From Demequina oxidasica (GTDB lineage: Bacteria > Actinomycetota > Actinomycetes > Actinomycetales > Demequinaceae), in assembly GCF_000975115.1 (NCBI RefSeq), contig NZ_BBRE01000002.1, positions 248,001 to 312,000 of the forward strand: a stretch of DNA of 64,000 nt. The letters run 5' to 3'. A program made the translations under genes and the position numbers. The first letter of the stretch is position 1. Each line of letters starts with the position of its first letter. Shown piece by piece: positions 33,458 to 43,014 of this stretch. The notes beneath the pieces are model-generated. The model was not told where the DNA came from, ran no database searches, and worked only from the letters and a program-made list of their open reading frames with translations.

Positions 33458-36457
33458 ATGAGTTCCAGAGAAGTTTCGCTTGCCACTCAGTTGCGGCGCG
33501 CCGGTGTGCTCGATGCTGCTCGAGTGGAGTCTCAGATTGAGCAGATCAACGCGATCACGGGAACTTATCTCGAGGATCCAGCACACGCACTGTCTTACCT
33601 CGCGGATCCCGATGCTGGCGTGCTGCAGTTACTGCGACTCGCCGAGTCCGCTCGCGACAGCGGCAACCTCGATGCCCTCGTGGCATTGCGAGGGACCGAG
33701 GGCGGCGCGAAGATGTCGGTGCTGCTAGGCGGCTCGCTTGCGCTCGGTGACTTCCTGGTTCGTCACCCTGACTTCGTGGCCGACTTCGGCAACCTTCCAG
33801 TGGGGGAGAAGTTCGCGGACATTGACGTGCGTGGCCTCGTGCTGCGCGGCGTGGGTGCCGACCCGAACGCCGAGGTTCCCGTCGCGACCGTCACCGGCGC
33901 CGCGGGCCAAGCCGCGATGCGCGTCGCGTATCGCCGAGTATTGATGCGGGTGGCCGCCGAGGACCTCTTTGCGAAGGTGCCGACCGCGATCATGCACGAG
34001 GTCGGGAGCGTCCTCGCGGACCTCGCGGGCGCGGCGTTGGACGCGGGACTGGCGCTCGCGCGCGCCGAGTATCCAACTCACGATGCGACCCGACTGTGCA
34101 TCATCGGGATGGGCAAGTGCGGGGCGCGCGAGTTGAACTATGTGTCCGACGTGGATGTCATTTACGTCGCGGAGCCCGCCGAGGGTCACTCGGACGAGGA
34201 GTCGCTCAAGGTGGCGGGGAAGTTAGCCAACTACGCAGCGCGGGCTTGCGACAGCCCTGGTATCGAGCCGGCGCTGTGGGAAGTCGACGCGAATCTACGC
34301 CCCGAAGGCGGCGACGGTGCGCTGGTACGCAACGTCGCGTCGCATCGGGCGTACTACGAGCGTTGGGCGGAAACCTGGGAGTTCCAGGCACTTCTCAAGG
34401 CCCGACCCATCGCCGGCGACATCGACGTCGGAGAGCGGTACGTCGACGAATTGGCTCCGTTGATCTGGAGCGCGGTCGAACGAGAGGGTTTTGTCGAGAA
34501 CGCGCAGGCGATGCGCCGGCGCGTCGAGGAGCACGTGGCCCGCGGGGAGGCCGACCGTCAGATCAAACTCGGACCAGGTGGTCTGCGGGATGTTGAGTTC
34601 ACCGTTCAACTCCTGCAGCTCGTGCACGGCCGATCCGACGAGTCGCTGCGTTCGCGAAACACACTCGGCGCCCTGCACGCGTTGCGCTCAAGAGGCTATG
34701 TCGGGCGGGTGCAAGCCGCGACGATGGAGCGCTCATACCGCCAACTGCGGGTGTGGGAGCACCGTCTGCAGATGCGCAAGTTGAGCCGCACGCACTTGAT
34801 GCCAGCCACCGATGCTGGCAAGCGTGTGCTCGCCCGAGCATCGGGTTTCGCGACCGTCGAGTACATGGAGGAGGTGTGGCATGACGTCCGGCGCGAGGTG
34901 CGAGCCATGCACCTCGAGATGTTCTATCGTCCCATTCTTCCCGTGGTCGCTCGCCTCAGCGCCGATGAAGCGGCACTCGACGACGATGCTGCTCGCGCGC
35001 GCCTGACGGCGGTGGGCTTTGGGGATGCCACCGGCGCACAGCGGCACATCGCCGCCTTGACCGACGGTGTGAGCCGCCGGGCGTCGATCCAGCGTCAACT
35101 GCTGCCGGCGATGATCGGGTGGTTCGCCCAAGGCGCGGATCCAGACGCCGGACTGCTCGCGTTCCGCCAGCTCTCCGAGCAGCTGGAGAACGCTCAGTGG
35201 TACTTGAAGTTGTTGAGGGACTCCCGCACCGCGGCTGAGCGTCTCGCGCGCCTGCTGTCTACCTCAGGCTATGTCACCAAGGCACTGCTGATCTCAGCGC
35301 AGGACATCACCTGGCTCGACAATGACGACGACCTTGCACCTCGGGACCCTGCGCGACTGTGGGGCGAGGCCGACGCGATCCTGAAGCGCTCCGCGGACGC
35401 CGAACAGTGCATCACCGCGTTGCGCGGCATGCGTCGACGGGAACTGGCCCGCACCGCAGCCGCGGACGTTCTGGGATTGCTGGATTCGGTCGAGGCCGCA
35501 AAGACCGTCACGATGGTTGCGGACGTACTCATCGACGGTGCGCTGCGCATCGCGATGGACACCGTCACCAAGACCAAGGGACTAGAGGCCCCACCCATCA
35601 CGATGGCGGTGATCGCGATGGGGCGCTACGGCGGACAGGAGATGGGCTACAACTCCGACGCCGACGTGCAATTCGTATTCGACGGCGAGGGGCAGGACGC
35701 CCAGTCTTTCGCTCAGCAGGTCGCTACCGAGCTACGTCGATTACTGCAGACGGTGGGGTCACAGCCTGGACTCGAGATTGACGCCGACCTGCGACCCGAG
35801 GGGAAGAACGGCCCTCTGGCTCGATCACTGGAGAGCTGCCGAGAGTACTACGGCCGCTGGTCCGATCCTTGGGAGGCGCAGGCGCTGTTGCGTGCGCGAC
35901 CATGCGCGGGCGACAAGGAACTGTGCGATCGCTTTGTCAAGGCCATCGATCCCGTTCGCTACCCACCCGAGCTTCCCGCATCGGCCCTCAAGCAAATGCG
36001 CTCGCTCAAGGCTCGAATGGAGAGTGAGCGACTCCCTCGAGGGGTCGACCCACGCAGGCACGTGAAGCTTGGTCCCGGTGGCCTCTCGGACGTCGAGTGG
36101 AGCGTGCAGCTTCTACAACTCCAGCACGCACACGAGCATCCCGCCCTGCGCACCACGGTGACCCTCGAGGCATTGAACGCGGCGGTCGCGGAGGGGCTTG
36201 TCGAGGTCAACGATGCCGAGGTGCTTGGCGAGGCGTGGAAGTTCGCGACAGACATACGCGGTGCACTCGCGTTGAGGGGCGTCGGTAAGCGGACCGATGT
36301 ACTCCCCAACGATGTGCGTCAGATGAAGGTGCTGGCAGATATCATGAACGTGAGAATGACCGGCTCGGAACTCGACGAGCAATACACCCGTGCGTCGCGC
36401 AGGGCTCGGCTCGTTACCGAACGTGTGTTCTTTGGGTGGACCGAGGACGACCGATGA
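33458..36457 (+). CDS. glnE: Bifunctional glutamine synthetase adenylyltransferase/deadenylase
   Basis: Adds and removes AMP on the regulatory Tyr of glutamine synthetase in response to nitrogen status. The 999-residue protein has the expected two nucleotidyltransferase domains: GMGKCGARELNYVSDVDVIYV-type near residue 220 and AMGRYGGQEMGYNSDADVQF near residue 725, each followed by a helical domain with LGPGGLRDVE and LGPGGLSDVE. The probable substrate is GlnA at 47503-48936, not the adjacent GlnA2. It overlaps the following membrane-protein gene (ATGA). Confidence 0.95.
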   Translation: MSSREVSLATQLRRAGVLDAARVESQIEQINAITGTYLEDPAHALSYLADPDAGVLQLLRLAESARDSGNLDALVALRGTEGGAKMSVLLGGSLALGDFLVRHPDFVADFGNLPVGEKFADIDVRGLVLRGVGADPNAEVPVATVTGAAGQAAMRVAYRRVLMRVAAEDLFAKVPTAIMHEVGSVLADLAGAALDAGLALARAEYPTHDATRLCIIGMGKCGARELNYVSDVDVIYVAEPAEGHSDEESLKVAGKLANYAARACDSPGIEPALWEVDANLRPEGGDGALVRNVASHRAYYERWAETWEFQALLKARPIAGDIDVGERYVDELAPLIWSAVEREGFVENAQAMRRRVEEHVARGEADRQIKLGPGGLRDVEFTVQLLQLVHGRSDESLRSRNTLGALHALRSRGYVGRVQAATMERSYRQLRVWEHRLQMRKLSRTHLMPATDAGKRVLARASGFATVEYMEEVWHDVRREVRAMHLEMFYRPILPVVARLSADEAALDDDAARARLTAVGFGDATGAQRHIAALTDGVSRRASIQRQLLPAMIGWFAQGADPDAGLLAFRQLSEQLENAQWYLKLLRDSRTAAERLARLLSTSGYVTKALLISAQDITWLDNDDDLAPRDPARLWGEADAILKRSADAEQCITALRGMRRRELARTAAADVLGLLDSVEAAKTVTMVADVLIDGALRIAMDTVTKTKGLEAPPITMAVIAMGRYGGQEMGYNSDADVQFVFDGEGQDAQSFAQQVATELRRLLQTVGSQPGLEIDADLRPEGKNGPLARSLESCREYYGRWSDPWEAQALLRARPCAGDKELCDRFVKAIDPVRYPPELPASALKQMRSLKARMESERLPRGVDPRRHVKLGPGGLSDVEWSVQLLQLQHAHEHPALRTTVTLEALNAAVAEGLVEVNDAEVLGEAWKFATDIRGALALRGVGKRTDVLPNDVRQMKVLADIMNVRMTGSELDEQYTRASRRARLVTERVFFGWTEDDR

Positions 36458-37326
36458 TCGTCCGGACGCTCCTCTCCGCCCTCAGTATCGTCCTCGGAGC
36501 GTTGCTGGTGGCAACGTGGGCAGTGAGCCAGGTCGCCGTGAAGGCGGTCGAGGATGGCAGCGCTGCTGTCAGTATTACGGCAGCAATCTTTGACTCACCG
36601 GCGGCGTTGGGGGACATCGGCGATGAGCTTGGCGACGCGGCCGTCAAGGCCATTGGTGAGAACAGCATCAACGTCGAGGCGCTCGGTCTTGACGGTCTAG
36701 TTCACGACCAGGTGACCGCGCTTGTGCAATCCGACGAGTTCGCGAACGAAGTTGAGCGGCAGGTTGCGGACTCTCATGAGCAGTTCACGGATGCGCTCAC
36801 CGACGATGCTCGAACTCCGGGTCCCATGATTCTCATGTTGGACTTGACCGGAGTGGTCAACGATCGCTTAGATGGTGTTCCCGTGGTCGGTTCATTGATT
36901 CCAGAACTCGCCCTCAATCCCATCCCGGTCGAGGTCGCCAGCGAGGAAGTGACTGAGGATGCTCGCTCGGCGTACGGGTTCATGGAATTCGCCGCCACGT
37001 GGTTCCTATGGTCGGGCATTGCGTTCATGGTGCTCGGCATGCTGATCTCCGCTCGCAAGCGATGGTTCATCCCTAAGACGCTACTGGCGGTAGGGATCAT
37101 GTCGCTCGGAGTGTGGGCTCTGCTCACGTTCACGTCCCCGCAGACCATCGCAGGCTGGTTCCCCGGCGGCGAGGAAAGCAGTGTGGGGAGCATCGTCGTG
37201 CAGACGTTTACCGCCGAGTCCGCGCCTTCAATCGCTACCCGCATGCTGTGGTGGGCCGTCATTTCCCTGGGCGGATCTGCAATTTTCGCGCTCGTTGCCG
37301 CTGGTATGCGACGCAAACAGGCGTAA
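36454..37326 (+). CDS. Four-segment membrane protein A of a tandem paralogous pair
   Basis: I do not recognise this 290-residue protein. It has an N-terminal membrane segment (5-25), an external domain (about 26-177), then three membrane segments (178-199, 206-227, 263-285) and a very short C-terminus. The motif VNDRLDGVPVVGSLIPE (135-151) and RSAYGFMEFAATWFLW (171-186) recur in the next protein, so the two are duplicates. The ATG lies in the ATGA overlap with the glnE stop, implying co-translation with glnE. The domain order suggests a sensor or scaffold of the cell envelope, but no function is assigned. Confidence 0.8.
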   Translation: MIVRTLLSALSIVLGALLVATWAVSQVAVKAVEDGSAAVSITAAIFDSPAALGDIGDELGDAAVKAIGENSINVEALGLDGLVHDQVTALVQSDEFANEVERQVADSHEQFTDALTDDARTPGPMILMLDLTGVVNDRLDGVPVVGSLIPELALNPIPVEVASEEVTEDARSAYGFMEFAATWFLWSGIAFMVLGMLISARKRWFIPKTLLAVGIMSLGVWALLTFTSPQTIAGWFPGGEESSVGSIVVQTFTAESAPSIATRMLWWAVISLGGSAIFALVAAGMRRKQA

Positions 37327-37371
37327 CCTAGCGTCCATAGAGCACCCTCAAACATCGCATGGAGTCCGATC

Positions 37372-38853
37372 GTGAAACTTTTCCGCACCATAGTGTCCGC
37401 GTTCCTCGTGCTCCTCGGAGTGATGCTGATTGTGACTTGGGCATTCGCTTCCAAGTCTGCGGAGGCGGTGGAGAACGGTGAGGCCGCAGCGAATCTGACT
37501 GACAAGGTGTTGTCCTCGCCAGCGGTAGCAGACCTGGTGGCGACCAAGGCCCAGGAGGAGATCGTGAGCTCCGTCGAGGAGCAGTTCGACAATCAACTGG
37601 TGAACCTAGCGTTGGGACTTGCCTCTGGCGCGATTCACGATGCGATCGAGAGTGCAATCACGTCCGACTTCGTCACCAACGCCGCCCGTGCTGGTGCGGA
37701 TCAGGTGCAGACGCGGCTGGTCGCGGCACTGACTGATCCCGACCGTGCGTATGGTCCGCTCGAACTCAATATCGATGTTTCGCCCCGAATCAACGACCGC
37801 CTGGACCAGGTGCCACTGGTGGGCTCTTTCATCCCGGACGTGACGGTGCCCCCAGTCAGCGTCGAGGTTGTCGACGCGGCCACCTTTGAAGATGTGCGCT
37901 CCTCGTATGGCGTGCTCAAGTGGGCCGCCACCTGGTTCATCTGGATTGGGCTCCTCCTGATTGCCGTAGGGGTGTTCGCCTCGCCGCGCCGTCGGTGGTT
38001 CTTGTCCCGCGCGATGCTAGTCGCCGGGGTCCTGGTCCTGGCAATCGGCTACACGGTCAGTGCCATCGGCGCGAGCTCCATCGCGAACCTTATGCCTGGT
38101 GGCTCCGAAGGAGGCCTGGGTGTGGTGGTCAACGACCTACTGTCAGACACCGCGATCCCGCCCATCGCGGATGTGTTGATCACACTAGGTTTCGCGGCAC
38201 TCGTTTTGGCTCTCATCGCGGCACTCGCCGTGAACTACGTGCCAGGCTTGCGCACCAAGTACCACGAGAGTCGTGCCAAGAACGCGGAGCCGCTCGTCAA
38301 TGGCCAAACCGGCGCTACCTCGCCATCCAATGCGGAAGTGGTGGCAGTTCCCGTGTCAGTAGGAGCGCCCGCTGGCGCGCCACAGGGGGAGAAGTCCGTT
38401 CCCTCAAGTATCTCCACGTCGATTCCTACTGCGGTCCCCGCTCCAGACGAGACGGCCGCGCACCCTCGCGAAGATGACGACTTTGAGTTCGAGGAGTATG
38501 ACGCTCCCGCCACGTCTGTGGGCGAGCCCACGGACGATCCCGAATTCGATAGTGTCTCGCCTGGCGCGGACGATGCGACGGTCAGTTCGGCGGCCAAGCC
38601 AGCTAGAAAGCCGGCGGCAAAGCGCAAGCCCGCCACGGCATCGTCCGCACGGAAGGCGCCAGCGAGGAAGCCAGCAGCCAAGAAGGCGCCCGCTGCGAAG
38701 TCCGCGCCGACGCCTGTGAGAAAGGCATCCGCCAGCACCTCGGCGACTCAGGGGTCCACTGCTAAGAAGCCCTCGCCTAAGAAGCCGGCGGTCCGCAAGC
38801 CTGCAACGAAGAAGGCGGCCCCCAAGAATGGTGAGCCGCCTACCTCCGAGTAA
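37372..38853 (+). CDS. Four-segment membrane protein B with lysine/alanine/proline-rich cytoplasmic tail
   Basis: The 493-residue paralogue of the preceding protein has the same layout: membrane segments at 6-26, 184-204, 213-233 and 266-288, and the shared motifs INDRLDQVPLVGSFIPD (140-156) and SSYGVLKWAATWFIW (177-191). It adds a long tail (about 297-493): first acidic (EDDDFEFEEYD), then about 90 residues of Lys, Ala and Pro with repeats such as KPAAK, RKAPARKPAAKKA and KKPAVRKPATKKA, much like histone H1 or mycobacterial HupB tails. The topology predicts the tail is inside the cell. Start is a GTG. Function unknown. Confidence 0.8.
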   Translation: MKLFRTIVSAFLVLLGVMLIVTWAFASKSAEAVENGEAAANLTDKVLSSPAVADLVATKAQEEIVSSVEEQFDNQLVNLALGLASGAIHDAIESAITSDFVTNAARAGADQVQTRLVAALTDPDRAYGPLELNIDVSPRINDRLDQVPLVGSFIPDVTVPPVSVEVVDAATFEDVRSSYGVLKWAATWFIWIGLLLIAVGVFASPRRRWFLSRAMLVAGVLVLAIGYTVSAIGASSIANLMPGGSEGGLGVVVNDLLSDTAIPPIADVLITLGFAALVLALIAALAVNYVPGLRTKYHESRAKNAEPLVNGQTGATSPSNAEVVAVPVSVGAPAGAPQGEKSVPSSISTSIPTAVPAPDETAAHPREDDDFEFEEYDAPATSVGEPTDDPEFDSVSPGADDATVSSAAKPARKPAAKRKPATASSARKAPARKPAAKKAPAAKSAPTPVRKASASTSATQGSTAKKPSPKKPAVRKPATKKAAPKNGEPPTSE

Positions 38854-38863
38854 CTGCTGAATG

Positions 38864-39769
38864 CTACTTGACGGCTCCAGCCGTCAGGCCCGACACGATG
38901 TATCGCTGCAGGAATAGGAACAGGATCACCACGGGTATTGCTGCCATCACGGCGCCTGCGGCAAATTGACTCCAGTCTGCGTAGTTGGGGTTAGAGACCA
39001 TGCGGAAGAGACCCACGGCGAGGGTCTGCTGGTCGGTGTCCACCAGGATGACTGACGCGATCACGTAATCGTTCATGGACGCAATAAATGACAGCAGTCC
39101 CACCACAGCGAGGATAGGCGCGACGAGGCGCAGGATGATCGAGAAGAAGACGCGAGCGTGGCCCGCGCCGTCAATCTTTGCGGCCTCGTCAATCTCCTTA
39201 GGCACCGTGTTGAAGAACCCATACATGAGGTAGGTGTTGACCCCTAACGCGCCACCCAGGTAGACCATGATCAGCCCGGCATGAGTGTTGAGCCCAATGG
39301 CGGGGAAGATGTCGCCAATCTTGGTCAGTAGCAGGAAGATCGCGACTACGGCCAGCAGCTGGGGAAACATCTGCACCAAAACGATGGTCAGCAGTCCGGT
39401 GCGGCGTCCCTTGAAGCGCATGCGAGAGAAGGCGTAGGCCGCGAGTGCTCCGAGGAACACGGCAAGCACCGCGGTGGTAAGACCCACCACGAGCGAGTTG
39501 ATGAACCAGCCCTTGAAGGGGTACTGGGAGGAACTCAGCAGGCGGGTGTAGCTCGCAAAACTGGCCTCTTGGAAGAGTTGGTTGGACCCAGTTAGCGTTC
39601 CGAACGGCTTGAGCGACGTAGAGACGATGTACGCGAGAGGAAACAAAGCAAAAAGTGACAGGACCACAGCGACGATGTGGCGCCAGCCGGTGTCCCTGAA
39701 CCAGCGCCCGAGGTGGAAGGGGCGACGACTCTTGGTGGCGGTCTTGGAGACCTGGGTCGTGGTGCTCAT
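38864..39769 (-). CDS. malG: Maltose-type ABC transporter permease MalG
   Basis: Inner permease subunit for import of maltose or maltodextrin. The 301-residue protein has six hydrophobic segments and the ATPase-docking EAA-type loop EIDEAAKIDGAGHARVFF. Its ATG overlaps the malF stop codon (TAATG), so the pair is coupled. It ends 10 bases from the convergent membrane protein B gene. The sugar is inferred from the whole locus. Confidence 0.88.
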   Translation of the reverse strand: MSTTTQVSKTATKSRRPFHLGRWFRDTGWRHIVAVVLSLFALFPLAYIVSTSLKPFGTLTGSNQLFQEASFASYTRLLSSSQYPFKGWFINSLVVGLTTAVLAVFLGALAAYAFSRMRFKGRRTGLLTIVLVQMFPQLLAVVAIFLLLTKIGDIFPAIGLNTHAGLIMVYLGGALGVNTYLMYGFFNTVPKEIDEAAKIDGAGHARVFFSIILRLVAPILAVVGLLSFIASMNDYVIASVILVDTDQQTLAVGLFRMVSNPNYADWSQFAAGAVMAAIPVVILFLFLQRYIVSGLTAGAVK

Positions 39770-41361
39770 TAGTGGATGTCCTCCAGCGTCTTGGTCCTGC
39801 GGAAGCTAATGATGGACACGGTCGCGACCACCACAAAGATGATGATTGAGAACGCGCTGGCGAGCCCGTAATCTCGTTGCTGGCCGGTGAATGCGACCTT
39901 GTACACGAGCGAGATCAGGATGTCCGTGTGACCTACGGGTATGTCAGCATCGGCTATTCGAGGTCCTCCGCCGGTGACCAGGTAGATCACATTGAAGTTG
40001 TTGAAGTTGAAGGCAAACGTCGCGATCAACACCGGGGCCACGCTGACGAGTAGGAGTGGGAGCTTGATCTGCCTGAACACCTGCCAAGGACTGGCGCCAT
40101 CGGTTCTGGCCGCCTCTTGGATCTCCTCGGGAATTGACTGGAGTGCGCCCAGTGTCACCAGGAACATGTAGGGGAAACCCAACCAGAGGTTGACGATCAG
40201 CACCGCAACCTTGGCCAGCGTCGGATCGGTGAGCCAGGGGATGTCCGCTCCACCCAGCAGCACATTGTTGATAAAGCCAAAGCTGGTGGAGTACATCCCG
40301 GACCACACCATCGCGCCCAAGAAGGCGGGGAAGGCGTAGGGGAGCACCATGATGATGCGGTAAATCTTCAGGCCCCTCATGCGCGGGTGGTTGAACATGA
40401 GCGCCATGAATAGGCCAAGAGCGAAGGTAAAGAGCATAGACAGGGAGGCGAATACAAACGTCCAGATCATCACACTGACAAGCGGGCCACGAATGGACGA
40501 GTCGGTGAAGGCTCGCTCAAAGTTGTCGAAGCCAATGTTGATAGTCCAGCCGGGCAGGAGCTGAGCGCCGTCCGGGGATTCGAACGCGCCATTACCCTCG
40601 TCGGTGTAGACCTCGCCGGTAGTGCCGTTGGTGAGAGTGTCCGTTGACTCGTCATAGACCAAGTTCGACACGTATTGGTAGCCGCTCGAGCCATCGAGAG
40701 TTCGGATGGAGCCGTCGGCAGCGTCATCGGAGACCGGCACGACGAGGTTGAAGACCTGGTCCTGGACTTGCAGGACGTCGGCAAACTTGAGTGTCGTGTA
40801 GCCGTCGGTTGCCACTGCCTTGTCGTCCTCGAAGGTGGCCTCGACCGGTGCGAGGGGAGTCTCCGCGTCTCCCACAAGGGCGTCCCCAGCCGGGTCAGTC
40901 ACCAGGAAGCCAAGCCCGTTGGGACCGTCAACCACGGTCAGGGGGTAGGAGGCCGAGTCGGGGACCCGCTCCTGGTTCTGGCTCAGGAGCGACTGGATGG
41001 CGTCGTCCTTGTCCAGGATGTGTCCTGTGGAGAAGTTCGTGAAGGCAATGTAGAAGGTGTAAATAATGATGAACACCTGGAAGATCAGTAAGAAAACGAG
41101 GCCCGGGGTGATGTACTTCGCGGGCAGCATGCGCTTGTTGAGGTAGATCACGTCGACCGCGATCGTCAGGGCAGCCGCTCCGACGACGAGGCCCCAACTG
41201 CCCTGGCTCGCGAGCGTGAACATGAGGAATGCCATGATCGCGTTGAAGGTCGAGAGCAGGACGATCTTGATGACCAAAGGGCCAATCCGGAACGACTGGA
41301 ACTTGAGTCGTTTCTCAGGAGCGCTGTGCGGCGTAGGGGTCTCGACGCTGGTGTTCGTCAT
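39769..41361 (-). CDS. malF: Maltose-type ABC transporter permease MalF
   Basis: The 530-residue permease has an N-terminal group of membrane segments, a large external domain (about residues 110-300) like the P2 loop of E. coli MalF, and a C-terminal permease core with the EAA loop EIQEAARTDGASPWQVFRQI. The external loop is a MalF feature that helps distinguish maltose systems from other sugar importers. It follows malE after a 99-base gap that holds a strong hairpin. Confidence 0.88.
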   Translation of the reverse strand: MTNTSVETPTPHSAPEKRLKFQSFRIGPLVIKIVLLSTFNAIMAFLMFTLASQGSWGLVVGAAALTIAVDVIYLNKRMLPAKYITPGLVFLLIFQVFIIIYTFYIAFTNFSTGHILDKDDAIQSLLSQNQERVPDSASYPLTVVDGPNGLGFLVTDPAGDALVGDAETPLAPVEATFEDDKAVATDGYTTLKFADVLQVQDQVFNLVVPVSDDAADGSIRTLDGSSGYQYVSNLVYDESTDTLTNGTTGEVYTDEGNGAFESPDGAQLLPGWTINIGFDNFERAFTDSSIRGPLVSVMIWTFVFASLSMLFTFALGLFMALMFNHPRMRGLKIYRIIMVLPYAFPAFLGAMVWSGMYSTSFGFINNVLLGGADIPWLTDPTLAKVAVLIVNLWLGFPYMFLVTLGALQSIPEEIQEAARTDGASPWQVFRQIKLPLLLVSVAPVLIATFAFNFNNFNVIYLVTGGGPRIADADIPVGHTDILISLVYKVAFTGQQRDYGLASAFSIIIFVVVATVSIISFRRTKTLEDIH

Positions 41362-41408
41362 TGAACTGATTGTCCGTTCTGCTCAGGTTAGTCGTGCTGT
41401 GGAGCATC

Positions 41409-41445
41409 GAGCCGGGACGAATCCCGTGCGGGTTCGCCCCGGCTC
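41409..41445 (-). other. Strong hairpin in the malE-malF gap
   Basis: GAGCCGGG (41409-41416) pairs with CCCGGCTC (41438-41445), and inside it CGAA-CCCG pairs with CGGG-TTCG, leaving one bulged base and a two-base loop. No T tract follows on the minus strand, so it is more likely an mRNA-stabilising or partial termination structure than a full terminator. It fits the usual need for much more binding protein than permease. Confidence 0.65.
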
Positions 41446-41460
41446 AATTTGATGCTGGAC

Positions 41461-42726
41461 CTAGCCCGCGATGGCTGCTTCGACGTCGCTCGTCAACTTG
41501 GTCCAGGTGGAGTCCGGGTCAGCGCCATCGAGGATTGCGGCCTCGGCGATGCCCCAGTACTGCCAGACCTGACCCATGGCGGGGATTGCAGGCATCGGGA
41601 CGGCGTCGGTTCCGGCTGCTAGGAATCCACGCACCAGCGGGTCAGCGGCAGCGGTGTCAGCGGCAGCCTTGAGTGCCGGCAGAATCTTGCCGGACTCGTA
41701 GAGAGCGAGCTGTACATCCTCGGTGCCGATGTAGTTGACCAGGAAGTCGTTAGCAGCGACCTTGTTCTCGGAATACTCGTTTACGAAGAAGCCCTTGACT
41801 CCAGCGAACGGTGCTGCGGCCGACGGTCCGGGCGCGGGAATCGCGTCCACAGCCACGTTGATGCCGGCCTCGGTTGCCGCAGTGAGGTTCCACGGACCCG
41901 TGAGCCAGAAAGCGGCGTCCCCGGACGTGAACTTCTCCTTGGCAATGTCACCGGTGATCTCGGTGCTCATGTTGCCTTCCTGGCCCTGCTCGCCCAACCA
42001 CTCGGCGAACTTGTCGCCGTCACCGAGCTTTAGCTGGGTGGAGTCGTAGCTGCCTGCGTCGTCGCGCCCAAACACTGGAGCGTCGAACGAGGTCTGGAAC
42101 GGGTACAAGTGGTACGGGTTGCCCTCCGCGCCCTGCTCAACAACGAACGGGTACTCGGCACCGGCTGCCTCACCCTTGGCGATCATGTCGTCGTAGTCGC
42201 CAGCGGCCTCGGGAACTAGGTCGGCGTTGCGAAGCACGGCCAAGTTCTCCACCGCGTAGGGGAGTTCGTATACGGTGCCCTCGTAGGTCGATGCGTCGAG
42301 CGCGACGGGAAGGTAGTCGCCAGCCTTGTCGCCCAGTTCGAGCGGTGCGACCACACCGTTGGCGGTGAGCTCACCTAGCCAGTCGTGTGCACCCATGGTG
42401 ATGTCCGGGCCGGAACCCGAGTTCGCCTGCTGGATGAAATCGTCCTTGAGGGTGCCATTGTCGCGACCCACGATCTCAACGTGGACTCCCGTCTTGGCTT
42501 CGTAGTCTGCTGCAGGCTGTGCAAGCGCGTCAGCGCGCTCGGAGTCAACCCACACGACCAGGTCGGCGCCGCCTGCGGCCGGGGAGTTACTCTCCATGGC
42601 CGACGACGAGGGCTCGGGGCTGGTGCTGGTGACGGTTTCATCGGTGCTGCTCGAGCATGCGGTGATGAGCAGACCCGCGGTGACGAGTACTGCACCCAGG
42701 CCTAAGGACTTCTTTGTCTTCAACAT
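41461..42726 (-). CDS. malE: Maltose/maltodextrin-binding lipoprotein
   Basis: Extracellular solute-binding protein that delivers sugar to MalF-MalG. The 421-residue protein begins with a lipoprotein signal peptide (KTKKSLGLGAVLVTAGLL) and lipobox ITAC, with lipidated Cys24, then a Ser/Thr/Pro/Ala linker. The body matches family 1 solute-binding proteins of the MalE cluster, for example AHDWLGELTANGVVAPLEL and KFTSGDAAFWLTGPWNL. A good ribosome binding site (AAAGGAAG) precedes the ATG. Its promoter is overlapped by a LacI-type operator. Confidence 0.9.
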   Translation of the reverse strand: MLKTKKSLGLGAVLVTAGLLITACSSSTDETVTSTSPEPSSSAMESNSPAAGGADLVVWVDSERADALAQPAADYEAKTGVHVEIVGRDNGTLKDDFIQQANSGSGPDITMGAHDWLGELTANGVVAPLELGDKAGDYLPVALDASTYEGTVYELPYAVENLAVLRNADLVPEAAGDYDDMIAKGEAAGAEYPFVVEQGAEGNPYHLYPFQTSFDAPVFGRDDAGSYDSTQLKLGDGDKFAEWLGEQGQEGNMSTEITGDIAKEKFTSGDAAFWLTGPWNLTAATEAGINVAVDAIPAPGPSAAAPFAGVKGFFVNEYSENKVAANDFLVNYIGTEDVQLALYESGKILPALKAAADTAAADPLVRGFLAAGTDAVPMPAIPAMGQVWQYWGIAEAAILDGADPDSTWTKLTSDVEAAIAG

Positions 42727-42815
42727 CGGTGTCTTCCTTTTGCTGTAGTTGACGGAGGGCCACCTCGCTGAAGGAATTCAACGGCGAGAGACCCTTCTCT
42801 CGACTCACACCGTAA

Positions 42816-42829
42816 TGCAAGCGCTTACA
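42816..42829. promoter_or_regulatory. LacI-type operator at the malE promoter
   Basis: TGCAAGCGCTTACA is a near-perfect palindrome with the central CG typical of LacI/GalR sites (half site TGTAAGCG). It starts at the -10 element of the malE promoter and covers the probable transcription start. The site at 46760-46773 agrees in 12 of 14 positions. The regulator encoded at 43892-44947 is the obvious candidate. Confidence 0.75.
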
Positions 42830-42858
42830 GATTAGCCCGACGTTCGCGAAACTTGCAA
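42829..42858 (-). promoter_or_regulatory. malE promoter
   Basis: On the minus strand TTGCAA (42853-42858) and TAATCT (42829-42834) are 18 bases apart. The start site would fall inside the adjoining operator, giving an untranslated leader of about 95 bases before malE. Confidence 0.6.
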
Positions 42859-43014
42859 CCCGGGAAGGTCACGGTTCGGTATACGTGCGACGGATGCCGT
42901 CATCCGTGCGTAAAGTGCCCGCTATTTGCCCTGATGGGCGTGGCGCTGAGGGACACAGTGCTGTGACCGCTCCCAGTCGAGTCCAGTGAGTTGCAGAGGA
43001 GATTTATCGTACGC

